From the NCBI GenBank assembly GCA_039707655.1, contig CM077664.1, positions 27,082,781 through 27,146,780 on the forward strand: a stretch of DNA of 64,000 bases, written 5' to 3'. This document shows positions 44,871 to 57,200 of the stretch, one piece after another. Below the pieces are notes generated by a model. That model made no database searches and had not been told where the DNA came from. It saw only the letters and a program-made list of their open reading frames with translations. The stretch's first letter is position 1; the number at the start of each line of letters is the position of its first letter. The stretch is from Elymus sibiricus (Eukaryota > Streptophyta > Magnoliopsida > Poales > Poaceae). The position numbers and the translations under genes were made by a program.

Positions 44871-47800
44871 GTCCTCCTTGAGGTGGGGAGGAGTGAGCCA
44901 GTAGATCCATGGAGCATGAATGGTAAGGAAGTAGTTGGAGTACGAGGAGGGAATGGTCATGGTGGGAGGAGGGGGATGAGATGATGGTGATGTCTCAATC
45001 TAGATTTGAAGAGGAGGAGGAGAGTGGAAGGAATGGAGGGGCAAATTAACAGGGTGAAGGCTCACCTTCATCTGGTTTCAATGGGTCCACTCTTGGGATT
45101 CGATGAGCACGAGAGGCAGGGGGAGCCTGGTGGCGGTGGTGGACAAGGACGAGATGGAGACGAACCCGACTACATGGGTTGGATCTGGTCCTGCCTTTTC
45201 CCTGGTAAGACAACAAATCCGTCCGGCCTCGTCGTGGCGAGAAGGCGTGAGCCAGCAGATCTGTGGCGCAAGGATGGTGAGGAAGTAGTTGGCAGTGAGG
45301 GGAGGGAATGATCATGCTGGGAGGAGGGGAGGAGATGATGGTGATGGCTCGATCCAGAAGAGGAGGAGAGTGGAAGGAATGGAGAGGCAAATTAATTGGG
45401 TGGAGGCTGAAACCTTTATCTGGTTTCGATGGGTCATGGAACTTTTGCGATCCGATGAGCATAGGCAGTGGGGAGGAGCCTGGTGGTGGTGGCAGAAAAG
45501 CACGAGACAGAGAGAAACTCGACGACATGTCCTGGATATGGTCTCGCCTTGCCATTGTGAGACAACAGATCCGTCTGGCCTCGGTGCGGTGGGGGAGGAG
45601 GGAGCCGACAGATATGTGGCACATGGATGGTAAGAAAGTAGTTAGCAGTGGCAGGGGAGGGAATGTTCATGCTGGGAGGAGGGGAGGAGGCGATGGTGAT
45701 GACTCGATCCAGATCTGAAAAGAAGAGGCATATTAATTTGGTGGCTCCGAATGCTAGGGTAGGTCCGGGAATCTAATAGGCATGTAGGTCTAAACTACAC
45801 GAAGGTAGTGAACCCACATGACAGAAAACGTATTTTTCTTGTGCATATTTATTGTATGGTTTGTTCAATGAAAATTAAAAGTGGCCAGAGAGAGGGGGAG
45901 GGGGAGAGAGAGAGAGGGGGGGAGAGAGAGAGTGAGAGTTCTTTTTAACGGATGAATTAACCCATTAGTAATTTCTGGTTTAGAAAGAAAGAATAGGGAC
46001 ATAATTATTGATTAGGGAGAGGGGGGGGGGGGGGGGGGGAGGGAGGGGAGAGATAGAGCATATATTTAATATTCAGATTTGTTTTACGCATGCTATCAAC
46101 AGTAGTAATACACACCGGGCATGAAACTGCGTTCAGGTGTGGACAATACCCTCCAACAATCTTGAACATGTAAACATCATGGTCACAAAAAAAGAGAGCA
46201 GTAGTAGGTAGCCTTGGCACGAACACACCCTGCAGAGGATTCAAGAAAGCATAGCATAGTACAGAGATATGCCACTAAAATAAAATAAATTAGTAGAGGA
46301 AGTGAAGTGACATGAAATGTTTGTTCATGACACAAGCAGTCATTTTGACCCAAAAGTACAAGAGGATATATAGTTGCTCCCACCTGAATCAACCAATTTG
46401 CAAACAAGGAGCACACAAGTAGGCAGACACCATCAAGGAGTACAAACCAAGTTCGTCCCAAGGTTTTGAACAAAAAACAAAAGGCAAACACACTGCGCCG
46501 CATCAAGTTCACACACGACGGTGGGTGTAGAAATGCTAGGATGCAATCTCCAAACCAGGATCTGCAGTCACAGCTCTTGCGTCAGCCATTACAAAATAAA
46601 GACACATCACCAAAGTAGCAGTAGCTTTGCGCGTGTTTGATCATCAGCTTAATCGGATAATCGAGGTACAGAAAAAAGATCCAGTGCATCAGTAACTAGC
46701 AAAGTGGTTTCTGTTTCTGTTTGGGCGTTCCTATTTTTCCCCCCGGTGTGCGCAAGGTAAGAAGACTCAAGCACGATTTACCTACTACCAATAGCACAAG
46801 CAGCCAAAGGCCCTACTTGTGTTTATACACACTACTCATTCTCAACCAACATCCAGAGATTTTTTTTTAAATATAAATGTTACACGAAACACTGTTTCAC
46901 AGTAGAAAAAATAAACGGTCTATCAAAGATTCCAAATTGACTAGCAAAGAACATGAAAGACTGTGCATGTGCTACATAACTTCAGAGACATGTCCATATA
47001 TATAAACAAAACTATGTAGCTAGGGCTTACAAGACTGCAACCATACTAGGCCATCTTGACTGACTCCAGGAAAATGGAGCTAGCCCAAATCAGTGTGGAT
47101 AAACATCAGCTCCAGAATGGCCAGCAGTTAGAGAATCGGCTACGGAGCTACAGCTTGTTAATGCGGAGGTTGGATCCAAGACTGAAAGTATGAACGAGGG
47201 CGCAATACAATTCTCGTGCCGCACACAAAGGCGACATGGGGGCTAAAGTTTGACGAAGATCGGCATGGCATGTTGCCTGTACAAAACAGCCTGGCAATTG
47301 CACTGGGAGGATCATTCCCATCATCAGACGTTTTTTTTTTACATCATATCATCATAAAGAGCCAATTGCACTGGGAGCACACTTACTTGTATGGCAAGTT
47401 CACTTTAGACCACCAACAACAACAAAGCCTTTAGTCCCAAACAAGTTGGGGTAGGCTAGAGCTGAAACCCATAAGATCTCGCAAGCAACTCATGGTTCTG
47501 GCACATGGATAGCTAGCTTCCACACACCCCTGTCCATGGCTAGTTCTTTAGTGACCACCTTTTTTAAAAAAAAAACTGGATTTTTCAGATCATCAACTTG
47601 GTCTAATGGTACAATTAGCTCCATCGTAAATTTAAGTCCGATGTATTCCAGTTTAATCATGTGCAGATATTGATGAACATGAATGGCAGTTCAGTAGTCA
47701 ACTCGTAAACCTATGAATGGTTGGATATTAATTATAATTAACACCCAAATTTTCACAACTGCATATTTAAAATACTGATTTTAGAACTTTTCAAGTATAT

Positions 47801-49918
47801 GTAAGCAATACTATGTGGCCAGGGTTTACAAGCATGTGCAACCATACTAGACCATCTTGATTGACTCCAAGTAAATGGAGCTAGCCCAAATTAATGTGGC
47901 TAAACATTAGCTCTAGAATGGCCATCAGAGACTCAGTTAGAGAACCGGTATGGAGCTACAACTTGTTAACGCGGAGGTTGGATACAAGGTTGGAACTATG
48001 ACATTATAAAGAGCTAACTGCATAGGGAGTACATCTAGTTGCACGGCATGTTCACCTTAGACCGCCTTTTTGATAAAAACTGGATTTTCCAGCCCATCAA
48101 CTTGCTCTAATGGTTTAGTTAGCTCCGCCATAAATTTTAGTTCGAATGTGTTCCAGTTTAATCACATACAGATATTGAAGAACATGAATGCCAATTCAGT
48201 AGCCAACTCTTAAACTTATGCATAGTTCGATACTAATTATATCATCTCAATATATATTTGAAATACTGGTTTTAGATTTTTCATGTGCATTTTAAGAGCT
48301 GTGAAAGGGCTTAATAAAAACAGAAAACATTATATGACTTTTTCTAGCATTTTGTAGCTTATTTTTTAAAGATTTATTTGAACTTCCAACCTGATTCCAA
48401 TTCAAAATTACTAACTGAAAGAGATAGGGCTATGTTTGGCAGCTCCATTTTTTGCTTGGCAAATCTCGGAAATCTGCCCACACCAAGCAGCAAACCGATC
48501 GCTGGTCAAGTCCATCATGGTACAAAGAAACTCAACTCCTTGGGTGTCAAATGTTATGGTCTAGAATTAGATGGCCCAGGGCGTGAGAACCACAACAAAG
48601 CTATCCTCACAACCCACTCTTATGATATCTCTAAGGAAATAAATTCTACCATGTGACAGTAAACATGCAGACAGTATCCACTGCTAGAGTACCTAGCGTA
48701 CCTGGCACAGATACCAAAAGGCTCCTGCTGACGAGAGACCTCGTATGTCCAAACTAAGTCCAAATACCAAGTCCAAGCAATGGTCACTAGCTGGAGATGC
48801 ATGCTAGTTAGGCTTAATAAGAGCGAAGCAAGCAACCTTACGCAGTTTCAACATACTTCCCACAAGGATTGGATGGTGGAATACTATCAAATGGATACAT
48901 AAGGACTTGGGCCTTCATTCAAAAGTAGGATAACAGGATCATGATGGTTAACTACCAAGTCTACCATGCAGAAAGAGTCCAGACAGCAGGGCTTGAACGG
49001 GAGGGAGTCTATGAGAAACAGGGGACCAAGCGAGGTGATTTCCTTATTTTATCTTCCCTTTTATTAATGAAAAGGAAGAAAAATCACTCCTTACATATTA
49101 GGGGCTCCTAAAGTAGAGGCAAAACAGGCCAAACAAAAGACAGAATATCAATAAATGACTAATAATTAAGCCACAAACTAGAGACAAGACTTACCACACT
49201 TATGACATGTGAATATGGGAGTATATGCAATAAAATTATGTACCTACTTGACCAGACGAACATGAATACAGCAATGGTTCAAGCTACGAAGCAAACTCTG
49301 GCTTTTACTATTTAAATGTTAAGCATTTAAAACATGAGAATGAGATGCCCAATAAGATAGTGCATCATAATGCACAAGCAAGCTAAAACAGTAAGACGAA
49401 AGAAACCAGGGCAGGGTAAAAGAGTTAATGGCACCACACAATGACAGAATGAAGAAATGGGGCAACATGGTACATACAATCCCCATGATCGCAACCATAG
49501 GAAAGCATGCTCTAACATTAATATCAGGCAAAAAAGAGATTACCTTGATTCACAGCAGGATACAATCATGTAGAACAAAGCAAAATACCCAAGGCAAACA
49601 TAACATTTCTGCTGCCATGTGTTTGTAATCAAGGCAATTCACTACTAACTGGAAATGTGACAAAATAACTAGTCGCCAAACAAGTCATCATCACTATCAT
49701 CAGCTGAATTTGCACCGACGTCCCTGCTAGACTTCTTTTCATCAACAACTTTGACTTGCTCTGGCTGGCCATCTGATTTATACGCCCATGATGAGCCCAG
49801 TTTTGCTGGAACAGAGTCCCCGTAAAGGTCATCATACATACCACCTCTGGATGTGCTTTTAACTTTGTTAAGCATCTGTTGTAGCTTATCTGTTACCCCA
49901 CTGTGGGAGGCACTGTCC
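44871..49918. repeat. 5.05-kb tandem duplication, copy B
   Basis: The second copy continues at 49,919 into the rest of the FHA gene exon, so this copy is the one attached to the intact gene. Its 5' part repeats two 352-bp units, the GA/G tract, the spacer, an Au-like SINE and the gene's 3' flank. The 0.25-kb gene end in copy A is therefore a duplicated fragment. Confidence 0.95.
47412..47559 (-). mobile_element. Au-like SINE, copy B
   Basis: Second copy of the SINE, carried by the 5.05-kb duplication; I saw no sequence difference from copy A. Confidence 0.65.
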
Positions 49919-51272
49919 TTTGATGAAGTTTGCTCCTTTCCTTTTGGTATGACAGTGACCTGTACAAGAGACTCGTACTTCCCAACAAGACTGCCTTCCT
50001 TCACACCTACTGGGCCTGGTTCAGTTTCAACATCTGCACCATCAGAAATCCCAACCACCTGAATAAGCTCTCCACCAACCTGATCTCTAAATGACACTCT
50101 CCGCTTTTTGCTTCTCTTTGACGGTCTACCGATCGCCTGGTTGTCATCATTTACAGCAGAAGCAGAAGCATCCCCGGAAGAACCTTTTCTCCTCAATGGC
50201 ACGTCTGATTTGCTAACACCATAGCGATTAAGTATTGTATTGTATGCAACAACGGCGTCTTCATCGTCAGAGTCTGGAGGAGACGGCAAACTCACATCTG
50301 GCGGGAGACTTTGAGTGGGGAGAAAAGCAGCAGTGTTTTTTCGTAGAACATATGCTCTGGTTGATGCAGCAAAGCGAAGTGACTGTCCAACTTCAAGTTC
50401 AACAGGGCTGTCCTTAGTTAATCTCTCATTTGCAACAAATGTACCATGAACAGATCCTAAATCGATAACATAGATGCTGAAAGGAAACAAAGGAAGCATG
50501 GAGCAGCTGTTAGTTATGCACCTAAGACACAACGTAGATAAAAGAACATTTTACAGCTATAATCCTGCCATTTCTCTGGTAGAAATTTCTGAAAGAAGCA
50601 TGTCTTGGAAGGTCAAAAGCATATAGGAGCACAATATTCCATCACAGGCACAATCTGTTGTCTATTGAGTTAAGAAAATAAAATCTATTTAATTTGATAG
50701 CACACTTAACATCCAGGTTGCTAAAAAGAAGTCTCATTAACCATCAAAAACATAAACTCGTACGTCCAACTGAACGCAAGTGCATCAAACATCAGGCAGG
50801 TCTCTAACCTTCCATTTTTGTGTGGAATGACAGCAGCATGTTGGCGTGAGACAGACTGATGGTCCAAGACAATCTCACAAGCAGGCACCTGCCTCCCAAA
50901 TATATGCCTCTTCTTGTCCAAATTGATCCTATCAATGGCATTCCCATCCTTCATAACCTCAAGATAGTAAACCCCAGGGCGCGGCTCAATTGCCCAGTCC
51001 GGCGGTTGCCACGTCGACTGCCCACCACCAAACTGTGTCCCGGCAGGTCTGGGAACCCCAGCAGCTTCTTGCCCGGCCATGCTTGAGCCAGCACTCTGAG
51101 GAGCATGCTGACTCTGGCTGGGACCAAGATGTGAGCTTTGTGGCGGCACCAATGGAGCTGGCTGCACTTTCACCGCCGTGGACACGCTCTTTGCGCCAGA
51201 ACCAGACTGCTGCACTGAGAACGCCTCCAAGGCCTGAGCCTTCTTGAAGCGGTCAAGCCCACCACGGTACAT
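49669..51272 (-). CDS. NIPP1-like FHA-domain protein (PP1 regulator)
   Basis: Two coding exons (51,272-50,809 and 50,476-49,669; in-phase GT-AG intron) give 423 residues without stop. Around residues 90-200 is an FHA domain: IFGRQVPACEIVLDHQSVSR-QHAAV and IYVIDLGSVHGTFVANERL, with the Gly-Arg, Ser-Arg-His-like and HGTF positions expected for phospho-Thr binding. At about residue 281 KKRRVSFRD carries an RVxF motif, which in animal NIPP1 docks protein phosphatase 1. The C-terminus is DDLYGDSVP...DDSDDDLFGD, acidic. The start MYRGGLDRFKKAQ matches plant homologues, so I prefer it to the ATG at 51,296. Likely nuclear, in PP1 regulation and possibly RNA processing; that role comes from the family. 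A 5' non-coding exon is likely (next entry). Confidence 0.9.
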
Positions 51273-52170
51273 CTCCTCTAAGCTTACCACTACCACGCGT
51301 TCTCGTCTCTATCACTGAATCACTCTTTAACAGCTGCTGATGAACCCCACAGGACTGTACTCAAGTTCTGCAAGAATCCCCTACAGACGGATTACACAAA
51401 GTCAGTACCAGCAAACAAACTTTCAACCAAATTATATGGCGATTACAGGCAGAAATATTCCACTGTCCGCTGCTTTGCGTCCCAAATTAGGAGAAGTGAA
51501 AGCAATACTGGGCTAGATGTTGGATGATTTATCCTCTTTGACTTAAACGCACTACTTTGATTTGTTTCCGATGATATACACCTAAACAGATGTCCATATT
51601 GCCCCCTGTACCTCTTTGCTTGAAGATGCAGCAAAAACATAACATCCCCAATGCTCTGTGATGTCTGGGCTGCAGTCCTAAAGGATTGGGATTTGGGAAG
51701 CTTTGATTCACAGGGGACTGAATGGTAGAGTTCGCGAGTGGGTATCCTAAATCTGTCTTTGCTACGTTTGAATTCATAATTTCCCCTGTGTTGTTTCAAC
51801 TGAATCTACTATTTTCATCAGGCTTGAGACTGGCTTCAAGAAGCAGCAGCCGCGTGACGGGGCGGCGGCAGCGCACGAGCACGCGGGAACGGCGTCGGCA
51901 AGAAGCAGCAGTAGAGGTATGATGAGGCGGCGGCGGCGAGCTCTGCACCTAACCCTAGGTCGCTGCCCCGTGGAGGCATGGGGATGAGCGGGAGAGGGAG
52001 GGAGGGAGGGAGAGAGACTAACCAGTGTTCGCGCGGGGAGGTACCCGACGCCGTCGACGAGCGCGTCCGACGAGGCTAGCCGCCGTCGACGAGCGCCTCC
52101 GACGAGGCAGCCGCCGCTGGGAGAGAGAGCTGGAAAAGGGGAACGGTACGGGGGAGACCGAGCTCGTTTA
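51273..52170 (-). other. 5' UTR with intron of the NIPP1-like gene
   Basis: On the minus strand an acceptor (TTCTTGCAG, about 51,369) precedes a leader ending at the ATG. A donor (CACTG-GTTAGT, 52,023/52,022) ends a GC-rich first exon of about 140 bp starting near 52,165. A leader intron of about 650 bp would result. The GC-rich first exon (GTCGACGGCGTCGGGTACC) is typical of a grass housekeeping-gene start. Boundaries are inferred from splice signals only. Confidence 0.5.
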
Positions 52171-52409
52171 GGTCAATCTGGCATAGGGGCACTTTCGGGA
52201 TTTCGACGAGGGCAACTCCAAGGGGATGCACCAAAAAACCCTCCCCCATCTCTATGTCCGGCCCATAATAATTACTTTTTTTATTGTTCAAAAAACTTTA
52301 TTTGAATATTCAAAAGACATACATAGAAGTGCATAGTTTAAATCTAAAATACATAGTTCAAACATAAATATTATTCGAAGGTCATAATTAAAAAAAGTTC
52401 ATAGGACAT

Positions 52410-52680
52410 CGACAAATCTATTGGTTTCTATGATGTATCCACAAATGATGCTCCACAAGATCATTGAGAAGTTGTTGGTGCACATCTCGATCTCAAAGTG
52501 GACGATGCTTCTCCAGAAAGATTTCTAACCTGCGCTGGTGAAGATTATCAAAATCAGCGTTACATTGTACCATATACGATTCGATGAACTCATTGTATAG
52601 AAACTCTTCACCCATGTCCATCGTGTGCACTTGCAAATGTTCAACGAATAGATGGTCAAACTCTATTTAGACACTGTATC
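52410..52680 (-). pseudogene. Possible PIF/Harbinger transposase relic
   Basis: A minus-strand frame reads MGEEFLYNEFIESYMVQCNA ... LHQRRLEIFLEKHRPL, a stop, then DRDVHQQLLNDLVEHHLWIH and a final stop. The H-QL-DL-EH-W pattern resembles the C-terminus of grass PIF/Harbinger nucleases. One internal stop and the lack of the rest indicate a decayed fragment. This assignment is tentative. Confidence 0.35.
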
Positions 52681-52689
52681 GAATAAGTG

Positions 52690-54480
52690 GTGGACGGCAT
52701 CGGCGGCCGGCGGTCCAGGATGTATCCGGCGATGTAGGACGAGCGACATGTGTGGGAGACGAGGTGGGAGCGTGCACGAGGAGTGAGGGACTCGATGGGA
52801 CAGGCGTTGATTGACAATCTTATCAATAAGATTGGTGCTTTGCTAAACAGTCACGTGACCCAGCTCTTGACTAAATATTCAGGGCTAACTAAGGCGGGCA
52901 TCCACAATGTGTAGCTAAATGCTAGTGCCAAATGATAAAATAGCTTTTTGCGTTGATGGAAACCATTGCGGAGGGTGCTGCCAAGCCAAAAAAGAGGGAA
53001 CCGAAGCTCCTATGTGCACCGATGCCAAATTGATTGAATGAACAAAAAAGTGATCTCTCTCCTCTTTCTCCCTTCTTCCGCTTTAGCATGGACACATGCA
53101 TAGAGCACACGTCTACTCCCTTCTCTCTTCTCACGTAGTTTAGGTTAATTCGTGTCAGAGCTAGGACACACATTGCAAGTTATATGGCAATGGTTACATC
53201 GGGAAGGCCCAATGAATTTGGAACCCATGCCATATGCGACTGTGTATAGAATTGTCTATGGCATACACTGTGGATGCTCTAAGAAGGCACTCAAGGAGGA
53301 TCAAATATGCAACAGAGCAGGCAACACTATGCTCGACAAACTGTGGTGGTAGATCTCACGTCTCTAAGCAAATTCTCGGTGTGTGGGTCTGATCATGTTC
53401 CTCGGTTTTGATGCCGGGTCACAGGATAGGCGGCCTTCATCATCATGGAGTCAGTCTATGCAGATATGATTTCACTTGTTGTCAATTCATGCCAGAACCG
53501 TGCATGTATGCACGGACGACAATCTCTAGGCGCTTACTCCATGGGATGTGGCTTGAATTTCTAGGTCCTGGGTCCACGGAGCGTACTTGACAACCACACA
53601 CGAAACTTCTTTGTTGGTTATACCTAGTTTTGGCGTCTATGCTCCCTTGTTGAAGGCATTTTCTATATATTGCTTGACTTCCTCTCCTGATTGAAAACAA
53701 ATGATCTGTCCTTTATGGTTGGATTTGGCAATGGAGGTGCTTGTACACCATTCCTTTTCCGGAGGCGTTGTTGTTGGTGAGTCGGAAACCTTACTCGTAA
53801 TCTAGGTGTTGCAAACAGTGGTGATAGTTGTTTAGGCTTTAGTGTCGCGGGTTGTTCGTCTCGCTTGAGCTATGGGACTTCTTTTAATGATTTGGTTGTG
53901 TCCGCCCTCAATGTTTGGACTTGATCTTCATATTGTATTGTTGCAGATGCCAGATGTATTTGTTATCAGCTTGCGGTAAAGATGTATGTATGCGTGTGTT
54001 GTGTATAGAAACGATAGAAACAATAATTTGGTCTCAGCACCTCTTGTGTAATAGCTTTCTGCCATCAAGTAATGACCGTTGGTAACTGTATAGTCTTATA
54101 ATGCCTGAATGGAAATGAATGGTCATAATGGAAGGAGCAACATTTTATTGGAGGCACTTGCTACTGTAAAGGATACCCTCTAAAAAAATCAAAAGTTAAA
54201 ACTAAAAATCATGAAATCATCCCATGTCATTTCACGGCAGATACATACAGGCACACAGCTCACGGTAGGAACTTGCACTAATCACCGATTACTTTCTCTG
54301 CTGCTCATAATAATTTCACAAGGCAAAGCGATCAATCTACTGGTCCAAGCTAGAACGATGACGCCTAGAACTGGACTGAAATGCAAACAAAGAAATCAAC
54401 AAGAGTTTCTTCACATCTACCTACTAGGAATCAGATTCAGCATGCGTATACAATGTTAATGGTTCATCTTATCACTCATG
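52690..54480. other. No gene recognised
   Basis: Mixed sequence with short frames only. I see no element termini in this stretch. Confidence 0.45.
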
Positions 54481-55222
54481 TCATAATGTGCCATCTTCAG
54501 CTATTCTACCGATTTCCATTGTGGGATGGTTGGGGTGTGCCTCAGCCATGATCTTCATCGCATGCTTCACAGCCTCCACATGTGCAGCCTTCACTCCACT
54601 GCAATCTATCCAGACATGGATGATAGTGAAGCCGGCGAGGTGTTGGATGCCAAAATAAAAACCACTACCAGAAGATTTTAAGTTATATTGGTGAACAACG
54701 CTATCAAGCTCCTTGAGATTCGGCATAGGCACCGCTTGAAACACCAACACATTAGGTTGGTCACTATGGGAGTATCATAGGTAGTATCATGCATGCCAAC
54801 TAGGCATTTTTGCTGAGGTGACACAAAGTTAAATGAGGAAAGAGAAGATTGAGTATCATGATCTGATACCGTATCATATTAAATGGCGTACTAGTATGTG
54901 TCATGCATGACAATAACTAAGGTCACTATGATACCAAATTATGATACTATGCAGTGTGGAAGCAGTATCATATACTAGTATCATGCATGATACTAGTATA
55001 TGATACTTCCCATTGTGACCGGCCTTAGACCAATTGTGCTTAAAATTCCGTAACCATTGAAATCCCCCACTGATGACGATGAAGGGACATTCATGATCAG
55101 GGGCCAACTCTAATTTGACCAGGGTAGATATGCTTCCTACCATCTCAACATCGTCCTGCTGCTCTATCTCCCCACTACAGATGTTCAATTTTTGTAGTCT
55201 ATATGAAAAACCCGCAATGATG
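54481..55222 (-). pseudogene. NLR resistance-gene C-terminal fragment split by a MITE
   Basis: Read leftward, SYRLQKLNICSGEIEQQDDV, EMVGSISTLVKLELAPD and FIVISGGFQWLRNFKHNWS are LRR segments. After a 270-bp MITE the frame resumes as NVLVFQAVPMPNLKELDSVV, FYFGIQHLAGFTIIHVWIDC and HPNHPTMEIGRIAEDGTL, then stop at 54,481. HPNHP...IRIAED-like endings are typical of grass NB-LRR proteins. With the MITE and one TTA removed the frame is continuous (tct aat gtg). No NB-ARC or coiled-coil part is visible to the right, so it is a 3' fragment, not a functional receptor. Confidence 0.8.
54755..55024. mobile_element. Tourist-like MITE, TSD TTA
   Basis: Ends GGTTGGTCACTATGGGAGTA and TACTTCCCATTGTGACCGGCC are inverted with few mismatches, and TTA is duplicated at 54,752-54,754 and 55,025-55,027. 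Its interior is full of AGTATCATGCATGATACT palindromes. A 270-bp non-coding element inside the NLR fragment. Confidence 0.88.
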
Positions 55223-55497
55223 TATGCTTTAATTCTTCTTGCTAGTCAAGATTATAGGTGATTTGCTAGGTATCATAAAGCACACCTGAAAAAAAACTAT
55301 AGAGGACTTGGAGCTCATTGCCAGGAGCCCCCCATTGCTGCTCTGGTCGGATCCTGGTTGAAGAGGTGTCATTTACATTTGTGCTTCCCCATCTGTCAGG
55401 TCCAGTCCCCTGGTGCTGAACTTTCTCAAGCTCTTCTTCTTGAGAGAGACTGGGAATCAGATATGGGAAGTATGGCAATGAGATACCAAGACAAGAG

Positions 55498-55643
55498 CTT
55501 GTTGTTCTACTTGATGCCTGATCTACTTTGATTTAATTTAAAATTCACATGTAAATCCCAAAGAAACAAGCATGTTGTTCTACTTGATGCCTGATCTACT
55601 TTGATTTAATTTAAAATTCACATGTAAATCCCAAAGAAACAAG
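55498..55643. repeat. 73-bp perfect tandem duplication
   Basis: The sequence from GTTGTTCTACTTGATGCCTG (55,501) to CAAAGAAACAAGC is repeated immediately with a period of 73 bp. I saw no internal difference between the two copies. Confidence 0.9.
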
Positions 55644-56265
55644 CATGCGAGCTCGGAGCAAAGCACATAAAGCTGAACCTATATACTACTAGTGTAAGAC
55701 CGAAGAAACAGACCAACAAACAACCTCAAGATGCCTAATCAAAGCGAGTTTACTTTGTTGTGCAAAATTTCACACCACTCTTCGCGATTCACACAACAGT
55801 CTGATTACTGCTCTCGATTGTGGCCTTCGGACTACTTGTAGGTATACCAACTCGTGATTAGCATGCACACAGGGACATTCAAAAGACCGACACAAGCGAG
55901 CAGCCAGAAATAATAGTCGTGGTGGCCGACATAGAGATTGTCCTAGGATCCACCCGTGGGCGTTGTGCCTCGTCGTCGCACGTGTGTCACGTTCGTCATC
56001 AGCATGGTGCTCTCATAGTTCCCAAGATATATAGTGCTGAGCAGGACTAGTCGGTCGAAGATTGGAACCCAGACAATGACGCTGCGAGTGTTGAACATTT
56101 ATAACGAAGCTGCGGGAAAGCTGAGGCGACATTGTATGCGCTAAAAAGCCTTCTCTCCACCATTTCGACAACTGGGTAGTATGCCAGCAAAGACAGAAGC
56201 TGTTGACACTCGACCTCTGGGCCTTGTGCTTGTCCCCTGTTTTTTTTTGGTTTGGTTCTCTCCCC
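55644..56265. other. No gene recognised
   Basis: Short frames only. No assignable element. Confidence 0.4.
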
Positions 56266-56269
56266 TTTA

Positions 56270-56407
56270 TGGCTTGTTTGGTTAAACCTCCTCTCAAGGG
56301 GATTAAAGAGGATTGGAGGGGATTCGAAGGGATATTGACTTGTAGGGTATTTAATCCCCCTCAATCCCTCTCAATCCCCTTCAAATCCACCTCGACAGAA
56401 CAAGGCC
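56270..56407. mobile_element. Tourist-like MITE (GGCTTGTTTGG ends)
   Basis: TGGCTTGTTTGGT at 56,270 is imperfectly inverted against ACAGAACAAGGCC ending at 56,407, with TTA on both sides (56,267-56,269 and 56,408-56,410). GGATT-rich and AATCC-rich halves pair in the interior. Confidence 0.6.
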
Positions 56408-56579
56408 TTAAAGATTTTGGATAAGTAGAGAAGAGAAAGATACAAACGGAATATGTGATCATACAGGAAAGAAGTAGGCTTGTTTGGTTCACTCGAATAT
56501 CTCACTGCATTTGGATGTAGCTAATCTCTTCTATCCATTATAGTCCATGGGTACATGCATGGTTCCACTAGTAGAAAAC

Positions 56580-56945
56580 AGGGCATCTGTCCCGGTTCCA
56601 GAGGGCCTTTAGTCTCGGTTCTGGAACCGGGACAAAACGATCGGGACTAATGCCTAAAACCTTTAGTCCCGGTTGGCCTACGAACCGGGACCAAAGGTGC
56701 TCCACGTGGCCGCTGTGGCGCGCCCAGGCAGGAGGACCTTTAGTCCCGGTTGGTAACACCAACTGGGACTAAAGGGTCTCCACGTGGCCGCTGCGCAGCA
56801 CTCAGGCAGGAGGACCTTTAGTCCCGGTTGGTAACACCAACCGGGACCAAAAGGCAGCCACGCGTCAGCAGCTCGCAGGCGCTGGGGTTTTTGTTTTTTT
56901 TTTAAAGGGGGGGTTTAGGGGTTTTGGAGGGTTTAGGGGTTTCAT
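56580..56945. repeat. CACTA-2 subterminal palindromes and telomere-like motif
   Basis: TTTAGTCCCGGTTGG...CCAACCGGGACTAAAG palindromes occur at 56,658, 56,740 and 56,816. Then GGGGTTTTGGAGGGTTTAGG (about 56,919) forms a degenerate telomere-like motif at the inner border, mirroring the first element. Confidence 0.85.
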
Positions 56946-57200
56946 ATTGTGTTAGCTAGCTAATAGAGAGAAGTGACCTCTCTTTCTCCGTGCTTGGTCG
57001 ACGCTAGCTACTACATATAGAGAGAACTCGACGCTAGCTAGTAAGCAATGAAGGAACCATTAATTACACAACATCGTCATGCATGATCAATATATAGAGA
57101 GAAGTGACCTCTCTTTCTCCGTGCTTGTTGATCGAACAACAAGTTTTCGTATATCTATTCGACGCTACTACAGATAGTACACGTTGATGCATATATCTAT

